The notes below the pieces were generated by a model. That model saw only the letters and a list, made by a program, of their open reading frames with translations. It ran no database searches and had not been told where the DNA came from. Positions 35,353 to 43,106 of a DNA stretch of 64,000 bases are shown here, in pieces. The translations under genes and the position numbers were made by a program. Each line of letters starts with the position of its first letter. The stretch's first letter is position 1. Source of the DNA: Pseudovibrio sp. M1P-2-3 (GTDB lineage: Bacteria > Pseudomonadota > Alphaproteobacteria > Rhizobiales > Stappiaceae); assembly GCF_031501865.1 (NCBI RefSeq), contig NZ_JARRCW010000001.1:505001-569000 (forward strand). The letters are read 5' to 3'.

Positions 35353-35470
35353 AGTTTTGCTCCTTTGGAACCTTTGGTTTCTATAGGCTTTGTGCTATGT
35401 TATGCCTGTTTGGTTGTCAATTGCAGCATGGCACTCTTGGGTTTTAATTGGGCGTAAGGGCAGGGTATAT

Positions 35471-36412
35471 ATGGCATTATTCTCGACAGCTTTTAACCCA
35501 GCACCTGAAGGCGGGTCCGAGACTTATGTGACAAGTTATGACGGGGTGAAAATTCGCTGCGCGTATTGGAAGCCTGCTGTACCTCTCATCAAGGGCACCA
35601 TAACCATTGTGCAGGGGTTTTCTGAATATATCGAGAAATACTTCGAGGTTATTGAGGATCTTCGTCAACGGGGGTTTCACGTTGTTGCCTTTGATTTTCG
35701 CGGGCAGGGAGGGTCTGATCGCCTCTTGAAAGACCCACTGAAAGGGCATGTGGATAGTCTTGATGATTTTGTCGCGGATTTGACAGCTGTTCTGGATGAA
35801 GTATCGCTCCCCAATTTTCCTGGTCCGCACTACATCCTCTCTCACTCCCTTGGCGGCGCGGTGACATTGCTTGCGCATGAGCGGTTAAGAACCAAAATTG
35901 ACCGTATAGTGATGACTTCCCCACTTATACAAGCAGCCGAGCCGCAGCCAGTTATTATTGCAGCTCGTTTCCTCTCCCGCTGGCTGTCTTTGATAGGGTT
36001 AGGTGGAGCCTATGTTCCGGGTGTGTCTACTGACGCATTCAAACCGTTTCAGAGCAATAAATTGACCTCTAGCGTAGATCGATTTTCCATTTTGGAAAGG
36101 ACGTTGAAGGAAAAATCATCCTTGTGTGTGAAAGCGCCAACTGTAGGTTGGATTCATGCCGCATCAGAATCTCTGCTCCATTTCAAAAAAGAAGTGTTTG
36201 GGCAAAGCCTTACTATACCGACACTTGTTATAGCAGCAGGATCGGATCAGGTTATCTCCACTTCTGCTATCGAAGAGTTGTGTAGGCGAAGCCCAGTACT
36301 AGGATATTTGGAAATTCAAGGCGCAAAGCATGATCTTATGGTCGAAGCAGATAGGTACCGAGATCAGTACTGGGCGGCCTTCGACGCGTTTGTACCTGGG
36401 AGCTCTGATTAA
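35471..36412 (+). CDS. alpha/beta hydrolase, lysophospholipase L2 / monoacylglycerol lipase type
   Basis: 313 residues, serine hydrolase of the Hydrolase_4 (PldB-like) group. GFSEYIEKYFEVIEDLRQRGFHVVAFDFRGQGGSD is the typical start of the core; the nucleophile elbow is LSHSLGGAV (Ser), with Asp in AAGSDQVIS and His in GAKHDLM completing the triad. No signal peptide. ATG 35471 is chosen because the conserved part begins there and AGGGCAGGG precedes it; the open frame extends to 35390 without support. Convergent with hisN, only 20 bases between stops. Confidence 0.85.
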   Translation: MALFSTAFNPAPEGGSETYVTSYDGVKIRCAYWKPAVPLIKGTITIVQGFSEYIEKYFEVIEDLRQRGFHVVAFDFRGQGGSDRLLKDPLKGHVDSLDDFVADLTAVLDEVSLPNFPGPHYILSHSLGGAVTLLAHERLRTKIDRIVMTSPLIQAAEPQPVIIAARFLSRWLSLIGLGGAYVPGVSTDAFKPFQSNKLTSSVDRFSILERTLKEKSSLCVKAPTVGWIHAASESLLHFKKEVFGQSLTIPTLVIAAGSDQVISTSAIEELCRRSPVLGYLEIQGAKHDLMVEADRYRDQYWAAFDAFVPGSSD

Positions 36413-36432
36413 CCGGTAAAAACGCGACTGGT

Positions 36433-37215
36433 TTATCCCGCTAATATTCTGAGGAGTTGCTCATGAAGCCGCTTGTCGCCACAAGCAAGGATTTGGCCTC
36501 CATTTTCAGCGGGCGCTCCGGCCCAGTCTGTTATGGCACCACCAGCGCCTTCAACAATTGGAATGAGAGGGAGAATATCATAGGTGTTTAACCCGCTTTC
36601 AATAACGCAATCGCAACAACCTGCAGCAACCATCGCATAGCCATAGCAATCGGCGCTATAGCGGGCAAGGCGTGCCCTATTCTCAATGGTGTCATAAAGG
36701 GGGCGCTCTTGCTCCTCAAAAAGGCTGGGATCCGTTGTCATGATAATAGCCTCTTCAAGGCCAGTACAGTTGCGGGTCTTTAGCTGCCTATCCCCAATCG
36801 GTCCGCGATAGTAGGCTGAAGTGCGGTCTCCCCAATAGCGCTCTCTGATATAGGGCTGGCTCAGCATGCCCAATGAGGCCGCCCCGTCTACGCTCAACCC
36901 AATCAAGGTTCCCCAAAGAGGGGTGCCGGAAATATAAGAACGGGTTCCATCAATCGGATCTAAAACCCACTGATGGTCTGCCCTCTCGTTCTGCCTTCCG
37001 TATTCTTCGCCAATAATCCCGTGTTCTGGATAGTGTTTTTCTATCACAGCTCTGATTGCTTTCTCCGCAGACTTATCTGCAACAGTAACAGGGTCAAATC
37101 CGGCGCTCAGCTTGTTTTCCACGGCAAAGCCACTGCGGAAGTGTTTCAGTGTCTCTACATCCGCTGCATCGGCTAGTTTGTGCACAAAGTCGAAATTTAC
37201 AGAACATTTTTGCAT
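36433..37215 (-). CDS. hisN: histidinol-phosphatase, inositol-monophosphatase family
   Basis: 260-residue Mg-dependent phosphatase. The IMPase metal site is clear: IIGEEYG (Glu), WVLDPIDGTRSYISG (Asp-Pro-Ile-Asp-Gly-Thr) and the C-terminal YDILPLIPIVEGAGG. The RSYISG ending and the length fit the HisN-type histidinol-phosphatase of Hyphomicrobiales rather than SuhB or CysQ; the same neighbours (hutG, cpdR) are common in that order. The step would be histidinol-phosphate to histidinol. Other his genes are not nearby, so specificity is inferred. Confidence 0.82.
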   Translation of the reverse strand: MQKCSVNFDFVHKLADAADVETLKHFRSGFAVENKLSAGFDPVTVADKSAEKAIRAVIEKHYPEHGIIGEEYGRQNERADHQWVLDPIDGTRSYISGTPLWGTLIGLSVDGAASLGMLSQPYIRERYWGDRTSAYYRGPIGDRQLKTRNCTGLEEAIIMTTDPSLFEEQERPLYDTIENRARLARYSADCYGYAMVAAGCCDCVIESGLNTYDILPLIPIVEGAGGAITDWAGAPAENGGQILACGDKRLHEQLLRILAG

Positions 37216-37386
37216 TGCAACCTAACCTCTTGTTTATTTGTTTCTTACTTTGGTAGATGAAGGACATATGGAAATAAGCAAAATGTCACTTAATATACAA
37301 GCACTAATTGTTGATAGAGGGCCAAGAATCAGTGCCGTCAGGAATAGAGAATTGAGTATAATTCCATACTTAAAAAATATACATGC

Positions 37387-37418
37387 TTGACAATTGTGCG
37401 TTGCGGCGTGTATATACT
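37387..37418 (+). promoter_or_regulatory. promoter of the small RNA
   Basis: TTGACA at 37387-37392, then TATATACT at 37411-37418 (18-20 base spacing). No protein gene lies downstream on this strand before a strong terminator 55 bases later. Confidence 0.6.
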
Positions 37419-37423
37419 GCAGT

Positions 37424-37506
37424 GCGGTATTTATCCGCATCGCCCTCCTTGGGCGTTTCCTCCCTAGACTTTTGGCCGCCTCTTTCGTGAAGCGGCCCTT
37501 TTTTAT
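37424..37506 (+). ncRNA. small trans-acting RNA candidate, CCTCC-rich (alpha-r14-like)
   Basis: About 80 bases from the predicted start to the T-run. Three stem-loops are visible: TGCGG-tatttat-CCGCA, CGCCC-tcctt-GGGCG, and the terminator GGCCGC...GCGGCC followed by TTTTTT. The second loop and the linker hold CCTCC and TTTCCTCCC, complementary to Shine-Dalgarno sequences. Alphaproteobacterial alpha-r14 (NfeR1-type) and Cuckoo RNAs share this design, so it may block translation of several mRNAs. It ends at the stop codon of hutG on the other strand. Confidence 0.6.
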
Positions 37507-38441
37507 TCCGCAGCATCACGTAGTGTCTCTGGTCTGCCCCAGACGGCTGTTATGAGTGAAGATGTAAACTCATAAAGAGCAGCGGCTAGATCATCAAAAC
37601 CGTCGTGAACTTTCTTAGTTGCCTCATTCATATAGAGATGGCGGTTTATTTCAATTTGAAGAGCGTGAACGCCTCGGGACGGTTTGCCATAGTGGTCGGT
37701 TATAAATCCACCTGCATATGGTGTATTTCGAACCACGTAGAAGCCTTTATCCTGTAGAAACTGCATGGCTAAGAATGTGAGTTCAGAATCACAACTGCCT
37801 CCAAAGCGGTCCCCTAAAACGATATCGGCATTTTGAGTTTTGTTCTTTGCATGCCTGTTTGAGGGCATGGAGTGGAAATCCAAAAGGTACGCTTTACCAA
37901 ACATTTTGCGAGCCTTGGAAATTTCCGTGTTCAGCGCTGTGTGGTAGGGCTTATAGAGTTTATCTATGCGCTCGAGGCCTTCTGATACGGGGAGCCTATG
38001 GCGGTAAATCTCCATATTCTCACTGACAATTCTGGCAATCGTGCCTAAACCCGCTCCAACGCGCGGTGAGCGAGCGTTCGCGTAGCTTGGCAGTTTCCCG
38101 CTAAATATCCTAGGATCCAGCTCGTAGGGTTCTCTATTCACGTCCAGATAGGCTCTTGGGAAGTTAACCTTGAGGACCGATCCACCAAAATCACTGTAGG
38201 ATGCGATTATCTCGTCCACGTAAGCATCCTCAGAGTAGCGGATCAGATCTTGATCCAGACGGGAGTTTTCGAGAAAAGAGCGTTTATAAGCGCGTCCAGA
38301 ATGGGGAGAATTGAATATGAAGGGTGTTGTGCGTGTAGCTGGGCGTAATATTTCATAGGCCGGGCAGGAGGTTAAAGCACCTTCGCGCTGATTGTAACTT
38401 TCAATTGTCTGCATTTGAAAGGCTGGCTTGGCATGATCCAA
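37503..38441 (-). CDS. hutG: N-formylglutamate amidohydrolase
   Basis: 312-residue FGase-family zinc hydrolase: FIFNSPHSGRAY near the N-terminus carries the first metal-binding His; LLDFHSMPS and the later VHALQIEINRHLYMNE are the other family blocks. In the histidine-utilisation pathway it gives glutamate plus formate, but no other hut genes are here, so a general N-formyl-amino-acid hydrolase is possible. The start is uncertain: TTG 38441 has GGGAG upstream, while ATG 38414 has none. It sits directly before cpdR, divergently. Confidence 0.85.
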   Translation of the reverse strand: MDHAKPAFQMQTIESYNQREGALTSCPAYEILRPATRTTPFIFNSPHSGRAYKRSFLENSRLDQDLIRYSEDAYVDEIIASYSDFGGSVLKVNFPRAYLDVNREPYELDPRIFSGKLPSYANARSPRVGAGLGTIARIVSENMEIYRHRLPVSEGLERIDKLYKPYHTALNTEISKARKMFGKAYLLDFHSMPSNRHAKNKTQNADIVLGDRFGGSCDSELTFLAMQFLQDKGFYVVRNTPYAGGFITDHYGKPSRGVHALQIEINRHLYMNEATKKVHDGFDDLAAALYEFTSSLITAVWGRPETLRDAAE

Positions 38442-38547
38442 CTCATTTGCTCCCGCTGAAATTTCAAATTGCTTGTGGACGCACTACTGTACTCATCAAT
38501 ATTCAGCATCAATCTGAAATACTAGTGATTCCCAATAGCATGTCGAG

Positions 38548-38594
38548 CCTAGTATGGTACTAGGTGATAACATAGCTGCAAAAGGATTGCAGCT
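38548..38594. promoter_or_regulatory. two inverted repeats before cpdR
   Basis: CCTAGTA-tgg-TACTAGG (38548-38564) and AGCTGCA-aaaggat-TGCAGCT (38574-38594), both perfect 7-base arms, between the divergent hutG and cpdR. They could be operators or leader hairpins of cpdR. Confidence 0.4.
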
Positions 38595-38624
38595 GTACAC
38601 TGCGGAGCAAACTGGTTGCCATCA

Positions 38625-38984
38625 ATGTCCCGAATTCTGCTTGCGGAAGACGATAATGATATGCGTCTATTCCTTGAAAAAGCCCTGAAACGGGCTGGTT
38701 ACGATGTCCTGTCGTTTGATAATGGGAAAAATGCCTACGAAAGGCTGCAGGAGGAGCCGTTTACACTGCTCCTTACGGATATTGTGATGCCGGAAATGGA
38801 CGGTATCGAGCTTGCGCGCAAAGCAACGCAACTGGATCCCGACTTGAAAGTCATGTTTATTACAGGCTTTGCAGCTGTTGCCCTCAACCCTGAATCGAAT
38901 GCTCCTAAAGGCGCCAAGGTTTTATCGAAACCTTTCCATTTGAGGGAGCTTGTATTGCAGGTGGAGAGAATGTTGGCCGCCTAA
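38625..38984 (+). CDS. cpdR: single-domain response regulator CpdR
   Basis: 119-residue receiver protein. ILLAEDDNDMR holds the acidic pocket, Asp52 in LLLTDIVMPEMDGIELA is the phosphorylation site, and FITGFAA and VLSKPFH carry the conserved Thr and Lys. The sequence fits CpdR closely. In Caulobacter and rhizobia it is phosphorylated through CckA-ChpT and, when unphosphorylated, directs ClpXP to degrade cell-cycle proteins. No output domain. ATG 38625 gives the usual length; TTG 38616 is better spaced from GGAG and would add three residues. Confidence 0.93.
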   Translation: MSRILLAEDDNDMRLFLEKALKRAGYDVLSFDNGKNAYERLQEEPFTLLLTDIVMPEMDGIELARKATQLDPDLKVMFITGFAAVALNPESNAPKGAKVLSKPFHLRELVLQVERMLAA

Positions 38985-39122
38985 TTAATGGCAAAGGGCT
39001 TTGCGAATGTGGAAAGCATCCGCAGAATCTAAAATTAGGTCTTGCACGAAAGCTAAATACCTCTTATACGGCTCTCCACCGCCGAGTTGCGGGGGAAGAT
39101 ATTCTTCCTGAAATAAGATTTC

Positions 39123-39197
<75 letters not shown>

Positions 39198-39201
39198 TTT
39201 T

Positions 39202-39241
39202 TTTGGTAAGACACGGTATCCGGGATACGGGCCTTACCAAA
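39202..39241. repeat. hairpin downstream of tRNA-Val
   Basis: Perfect outer arms TTTGGTAAG / CTTACCAAA, with an inner GTATCC-G-GGATAC stem. It may help 3' processing or termination of the tRNA transcript; no T-run follows. Confidence 0.55.
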
Positions 39242-39350
39242 GGTGTTATAACTAAGTACCAGCGCCTGCATTTGCTTTTGTAAAAAGTTGGGCGCGGACT
39301 TGGTTTATAATAGTCATCAGCGCTTTGCGCTATTTTGTTGTCGGATCATG

Positions 39351-39386
39351 CTTGGTCAGGATCCATCGAAAACAATCCCGACCAAG
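39351..39386 (+). promoter_or_regulatory. rpmJ leader hairpin touching the ribosome-binding site
   Basis: Perfect 7-base stem CTTGGTC / GACCAAG with a 22-base loop; the 3' arm runs into the Shine-Dalgarno sequence AAGGGGA before the L36 start. A TATAAT at 39306-39311 could start the transcript. Autoregulation of the ribosomal protein is possible. Confidence 0.5.
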
Positions 39387-39397
39387 GGGACAGTAAA

Positions 39398-39523
39398 ATG
39401 AAGATTAAGAACTCTCTTAAGGCTCTCATGGGCCGTCACCGTGACAACCGCATGGTTCGCCGTCGTGGTCGCGTATATATCATCAATAAGAAAGCTCCTC
39501 GCTTTAAAGCAAGGCAAGGGTAA
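39398..39523 (+). CDS. rpmJ: 50S ribosomal protein L36
   Basis: 41-residue L36 of the zinc-free type: [18 protein letters not shown] then [17 protein letters not shown], lacking the Cys-Cys-Cys-His zinc ligands of the classic form. Alphaproteobacteria commonly carry only this form. AAGGGGA precedes ATG 39398; the open frame upstream is not conserved. A strong terminator follows at 39575-39612. Confidence 0.97.
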   Translation: MKIKNSLKALMGRHRDNRMVRRRGRVYIINKKAPRFKARQG

Positions 39524-39574
39524 TCCTGATTCTTTACAGGATCAGAAATAAACCCTAGTTTTCTAAGAATTGAT

Positions 39575-39612
39575 AGCCGCATTTGGAAGTGAAATATTCT
39601 TCCAATGCGGCT
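39575..39612 (+). terminator. terminator after rpmJ
   Basis: AGCCGCATTTGGAAG / CTTCCAATGCGGCT, 14 pairs with one bulged T, 9-base loop, followed by TTTTCTTG. The first ATG of the next gene (39605) lies within its 3' arm. Confidence 0.85.
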
Positions 39613-40315
39613 TTTCTTGTTTAATTTTAGATATTCTCTTCTGGGGCTATTTGTATGCCTGCTGCTGTTCGCAATAAGCGGTAAAGGGTATGCTGGTGCA
39701 GTGTTCCCTCCTTACAGCGCTCAATTCAGGACCGTTTCCGACGAATCTGCAAGTGTATTTGCAACCGTGTACCCACAGCTGAAATCGGATGACTTTCTCT
39801 TAAAAAACATTGGCCTGCCTACTTCTAGTTCTCACTCAACTGAGATTGATCGGTTATTTCTGGAGCTTGGAAACTGTGAGGATGATGAGCAGGCTCGAAA
39901 AATATCGGGTAGGCTTCAAAAACTCTTCGCTATATCGGGAAGCGAAACAGTTGATTTGCTTATGAGTAGGGCGGGGAAGGCAATCAAGGCGGAAAATTAT
40001 GAGATAGCTCTTGATTTGCTTGATGCTGTCCTGCGACTGGCCCCGAATTATGTTGAAGGGTGGAACCGCCGAGCGACAGTCCATTATCTGAGAGAGGACT
40101 TTGGAAAGTCTGTTGCAGATATCGAGCGGGCTTTATTGCTGGAACCCCGGCATTTCCCTGCTCTTTCAGGTTTAGGAATGATTTTAAGGCGTATGGGAAA
40201 GGCGGAGAAAGCACTTGAGGTGTTTCTATACGTCTTGAAAATTAACCCTATGCAGGAGAGCGCTCAGGAGGCGGTAGAGGCTCTCAAAAAGGAAGTAAGG
40301 GAAGAAACTATATAA
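39605..40315 (+). CDS. exported TPR protein
   Basis: 236 residues: hydrophobic N-terminus (YSLLGLFVCLLLFAISGKGYAG), likely a signal peptide, and two to three tetratricopeptide repeats in the second half (AENYEIALDLLDAVLRLAPNYVEGWNRRATVHYLREDFGKSVADIERALLLEPRHFPALSGLGMILRRMGKAEKALEVF). The function is probably a periplasmic protein-interaction scaffold. The start is uncertain: ATG 39605 lies in the rpmJ terminator stem and has no ribosome-binding site, and no better in-frame ATG exists before the hydrophobic segment. It may depend on read-through or on a non-ATG start. Confidence 0.75.
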   Translation: MRLFLFNFRYSLLGLFVCLLLFAISGKGYAGAVFPPYSAQFRTVSDESASVFATVYPQLKSDDFLLKNIGLPTSSSHSTEIDRLFLELGNCEDDEQARKISGRLQKLFAISGSETVDLLMSRAGKAIKAENYEIALDLLDAVLRLAPNYVEGWNRRATVHYLREDFGKSVADIERALLLEPRHFPALSGLGMILRRMGKAEKALEVFLYVLKINPMQESAQEAVEALKKEVREETI

Positions 40316-40383
40316 ATGTTTTCACCTAAACTATTCACTAAAATGAGTATGCAATCAATCAATCTGTGTCGCTGGAAAATGAT

Positions 40384-40410
40384 AAGGGCCCATATCTGGA
40401 ATGGGCCCTT
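40384..40410. terminator. bidirectional terminator between the TPR gene and pyk
   Basis: Perfect 10-base arms AAGGGCCCAT / ATGGGCCCTT with a 7-base loop, between convergent genes. Confidence 0.75.
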
Positions 40411-40442
40411 AAATCGATTTGAATTAAGCTAAAAAATTATGC

Positions 40443-41864
40443 TTATTCACTCACAAAGGCAATACGTAGCATATTTGTGGATCCTGGAGTGTCAAAGGGA
40501 ACGCCTGCACTCACAATTATACGTTGTCCGGGCTTTGCATAGCCTTCTTTATTCGCAAGTTCACAGGCTCTTTCAACCATATCCTGTTCGTTTGCAGCAT
40601 CGACATTCGCGACACAGTGCAAGCCCCAGCCAAGGGTTAAGCGCCGTACAGTCGTGATCTCTGGTGAGAAGGCGATAATCGGCGTAGAAGGCCGCTCTCT
40701 TGAAGCTCTAAGCGCTGTTGCACCAGAGGCAGTGTAGGTCACAATGGCTGCGAGATCCAGAGTTTCAGCAACTTGTCCTGCGGCCGCTGTGATCGCATCG
40801 GCGCCGGTTGCTTCCGGTTCAGTGCGTTGTGCGTGAATAATGCTTCTGAAGTGTACGTCCTGCTCAACCTCAATAGCAATTTTATCCATGGTTGAAACAG
40901 CTTCGACAGGGAACCGTCCAGCAGCTGATTCAGCTGAGAGCATGACAGCGTCTGCGCCTTCAAAGACTGCAGTTGCCACATCAGAGACTTCCGCACGTGT
41001 TGGGACAGGAGATGTGATCATGCTTTCAAGCATCTGGGTTGCTACAATGACAGGCTTACCGGCTTTGCGGCAAGAGCGAATCATTTGCTTTTGCAGGCCA
41101 GGGACTTTCTCGAGCGGCATTTCCACGCCCAAGTCACCACGTGCAACCATGATGGCATCTGAAAGCTCGATAATCTCCGCCAGACGATCGATGGCCTGAG
41201 GCTTTTCGATTTTGGCAAGAATACCAACGCGTCCCTGTGCAATTTTGCGAACTTCAATAAGGTCTTCAGGGCGCTGAACAAATGAAAGGGCGATCCAGTC
41301 CACTTTTGCATCAAGGGCGGCAATCAGATCCTTGTGGTCTTTTTCTGTTAAGGCGCCGACAGGAATTTCCGTGTCAGGAACGCTAACACCTTTGCGGTTG
41401 GAAAGAACTCCGCCAACTTCCACAGTTGTCTCACAGCGCTCTGGAGATGCTTTGGTAACGCGTAGACCTATTTTTCCATCGTCCAGCAGTAGGCGGTGTC
41501 CAGCTTGCAAGCTGCCAAGGATTTCAGGGTGTGGGAGGTAAACTCGGCTGCTGTCACCAGGAGTGACGTCATTATCCAGAGTGAAGGTTGCCCCGTTCTC
41601 CAAAGTAACTTTTTGGTCGCCTTGAAATGTTCCAACTCTGAGTTTCGGGCCTTGCAGATCGGCTAGGATACCAATCGGACGTCCCATTTCCTGCTCTACA
41701 GAACGTATTGTGTTGACGAGTGAGTTCAGAACTTCGTGGCTGGAGTGGCTCATGTTGATGCGGAAAACATCAGCTCCGGCCTGCCACAGCTTCTTGATCA
41801 TGTCCTTGCTGGAGGAGGACGGGCCTAGAGTTGCAAGAATTTTGACCCGTCTATTGCGCTTCAT
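40443..41864 (-). CDS. pyk: pyruvate kinase
   Basis: Last step of glycolysis, phosphoenolpyruvate plus ADP to pyruvate plus ATP; 473 residues, normal length. Visible blocks are VKILATLGPSS at the start, RINMSH, ADLQGPKLRVG, the K+/Mg site in ILAKIEKPQAIDRL with catalytic Lys, MVARGDLGVEMP, and the C-terminal allosteric domain from about residue 350. It overlaps the DUF1036 gene by four bases (ATGA), so the two are coupled. This pair is conserved in many Hyphomicrobiales. Confidence 0.97.
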   Translation of the reverse strand: MKRNRRVKILATLGPSSSSKDMIKKLWQAGADVFRINMSHSSHEVLNSLVNTIRSVEQEMGRPIGILADLQGPKLRVGTFQGDQKVTLENGATFTLDNDVTPGDSSRVYLPHPEILGSLQAGHRLLLDDGKIGLRVTKASPERCETTVEVGGVLSNRKGVSVPDTEIPVGALTEKDHKDLIAALDAKVDWIALSFVQRPEDLIEVRKIAQGRVGILAKIEKPQAIDRLAEIIELSDAIMVARGDLGVEMPLEKVPGLQKQMIRSCRKAGKPVIVATQMLESMITSPVPTRAEVSDVATAVFEGADAVMLSAESAAGRFPVEAVSTMDKIAIEVEQDVHFRSIIHAQRTEPEATGADAITAAAGQVAETLDLAAIVTYTASGATALRASRERPSTPIIAFSPEITTVRRLTLGWGLHCVANVDAANEQDMVERACELANKEGYAKPGQRIIVSAGVPFDTPGSTNMLRIAFVSE

Positions 41865-42346
41865 TGTTCACTTGTTCCTTGTGCTGTAGGCTCAGTCAAC
41901 TGGACTGTCCAGCTGTCCTGCTCATTGGTATCAATTTCAAAAAAACCGACGCGTTCGTATCCGCGAGCAACGCAGTTTTCTATTCCCTGGATTGTGAATT
42001 CTTTTTGACTTACGCACATGTGTGCGGGGCCGCTCCACTCTCCGGATTTTTCATTTTCTACGGCATAAATATAAAAGTAGCGCGACTGTAGGTCGCCTGA
42101 TCGCACAGTATCGCAGCTGGCCTTAGACAGGTTCCACCAACCCTCTGTGATCCACTGGCCATCCTCGCGATAGCCAATTGCGGCGCTAACTGTTCCCTCT
42201 GTTTTATTGCAAAGGCGAAGATCAGCACTCGCTTGCATAGGAAAGCCTATCCAAGCCAATCCAAGAATTCCTACTCCGAGTAAGGCACTTTTTTTATTAG
42301 TGAAACCTCTGAGTCTTAAATTTTTTCTATAATCGGATCGTATCAT
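41861..42346 (-). CDS. DUF1036 exported protein
   Basis: 161 residues with a signal peptide or anchor (SALLGVGILGLAWIGFPMQASA-D) and the DUF1036 domain: LRLCNKTEGTVSAAIGYREDGQWITEGWWNLSKASC, YFYIYAVENE and MCVSQKEFTI. Conserved Cys and Trp residues suggest a small disulphide-bonded periplasmic domain. Function unknown. It is the upstream gene of the pyk pair, its stop overlapping the pyk start. An odd partner for a glycolytic enzyme, yet a recurrent one. Confidence 0.88.
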   Translation of the reverse strand: MIRSDYRKNLRLRGFTNKKSALLGVGILGLAWIGFPMQASADLRLCNKTEGTVSAAIGYREDGQWITEGWWNLSKASCDTVRSGDLQSRYFYIYAVENEKSGEWSGPAHMCVSQKEFTIQGIENCVARGYERVGFFEIDTNEQDSWTVQLTEPTAQGTSEQ

Positions 42347-42790
42347 TGCATTCTTTTATCTACTACCAAGGTATAGTCTAATGGGACGTGTTGGATCGCT
42401 TGTCAATGCGAAGCTCATGATGGCGTCTGCTGGCCTGTAACTTTCTACGCTAAAACCTTGCTTTCCCAAATTTGAAAGCGATTTCTGTGCTTAAAAAGGG
42501 GCGCGGGTATGGCCGACGGTTTTTCTGATTCGGTTCTGGGTTGTCAAAATAACCAGCGCTGTAACGGTTTTGCCAGAGATCTGAAGAGGGTAAGCAGTTA
42601 TTGAAGAGCCCTCTTTTATCTAAGAGGTGTTGAGCTTCAAGTTCAAACAAAGTGCTGGCTTCCGTTCTTTTGAACAGCATTGCCCTGTGAAGCCTGCTTA
42701 TAAACAGGAATGTTTGGTTGACCTCTTCAAAAACATCTGGCAGGCAGGGCTATTCATTTAACATGTGTGCACAATTTGAGGACTTTATCC
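42347..42790. other. intergenic region between DUF1036 and gapR
   Basis: 444 bases between divergent genes. It holds one terminator-like hairpin, AAGAGGG (42584-42590) / CCCTCTT (42609-42615) followed by TTATCT, which might end a short plus-strand transcript, but no promoter pair is convincing. No coding ORF is supported. Confidence 0.45.
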
Positions 42791-43054
42791 ATGTCAGAAC
42801 CAGGTGGTGTAGCAGCTGACCAGCTGCGGGCATTCATTGAGCGTATTGAGCGTTTGGAAGAAGAAAAGAAGGTCATCGCCGACGACATCAAAGACGTTTA
42901 TGCCGAGGCAAAAGGCACTGGATTTGATGCAAAAGTAATGCGTAAAATTATATCACTACGCAAGCGCCAGCCTCACGAGCGTGAGGAAGAGGAAGCTGTA
43001 ATGGACCTGTACCTACATGCCCTTGGTATGGCAGGTTCTGCAGAAGCTAACTAA
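42791..43054 (+). CDS. gapR: GapR nucleoid-associated protein (DUF2312)
   Basis: 87 residues: [40 protein letters not shown] and [32 protein letters not shown] are the DUF2312/GapR core, an all-helical coiled coil. In Caulobacter GapR clamps overtwisted DNA ahead of forks and transcription and helps topoisomerases. ATG 42791 has GAGGA 11 bases upstream; the frame extends only eight codons further. Single gene, convergent with DUF882, with a shared terminator. Confidence 0.94.
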   Translation: MSEPGGVAADQLRAFIERIERLEEEKKVIADDIKDVYAEAKGTGFDAKVMRKIISLRKRQPHEREEEEAVMDLYLHALGMAGSAEAN

Positions 43055-43063
43055 TTGATATAG

Positions 43064-43090
43064 AAGGCCTATTCGTTCAGAATGGGCCTT
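43064..43090. terminator. terminator between gapR and the DUF882 gene
   Basis: AAGGCCTATTC / GAATGGGCCTT, 11 pairs including one wobble, 5-base loop, ten bases after the gapR stop. Confidence 0.7.
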
Positions 43091-43106
43091 GCTATTGCCT
43101 GCCCGT

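Noticed and set aside
37234..37440. 68-codon minus-strand ORF between hisN and hutG
   Set aside because: No ribosome-binding site or family; the region is better explained by the plus-strand small RNA and its promoter.
42450..42680. 76-codon minus-strand ORF between DUF1036 and gapR
   Set aside because: No start signal and an unremarkable sequence; it overlaps a terminator-like hairpin.
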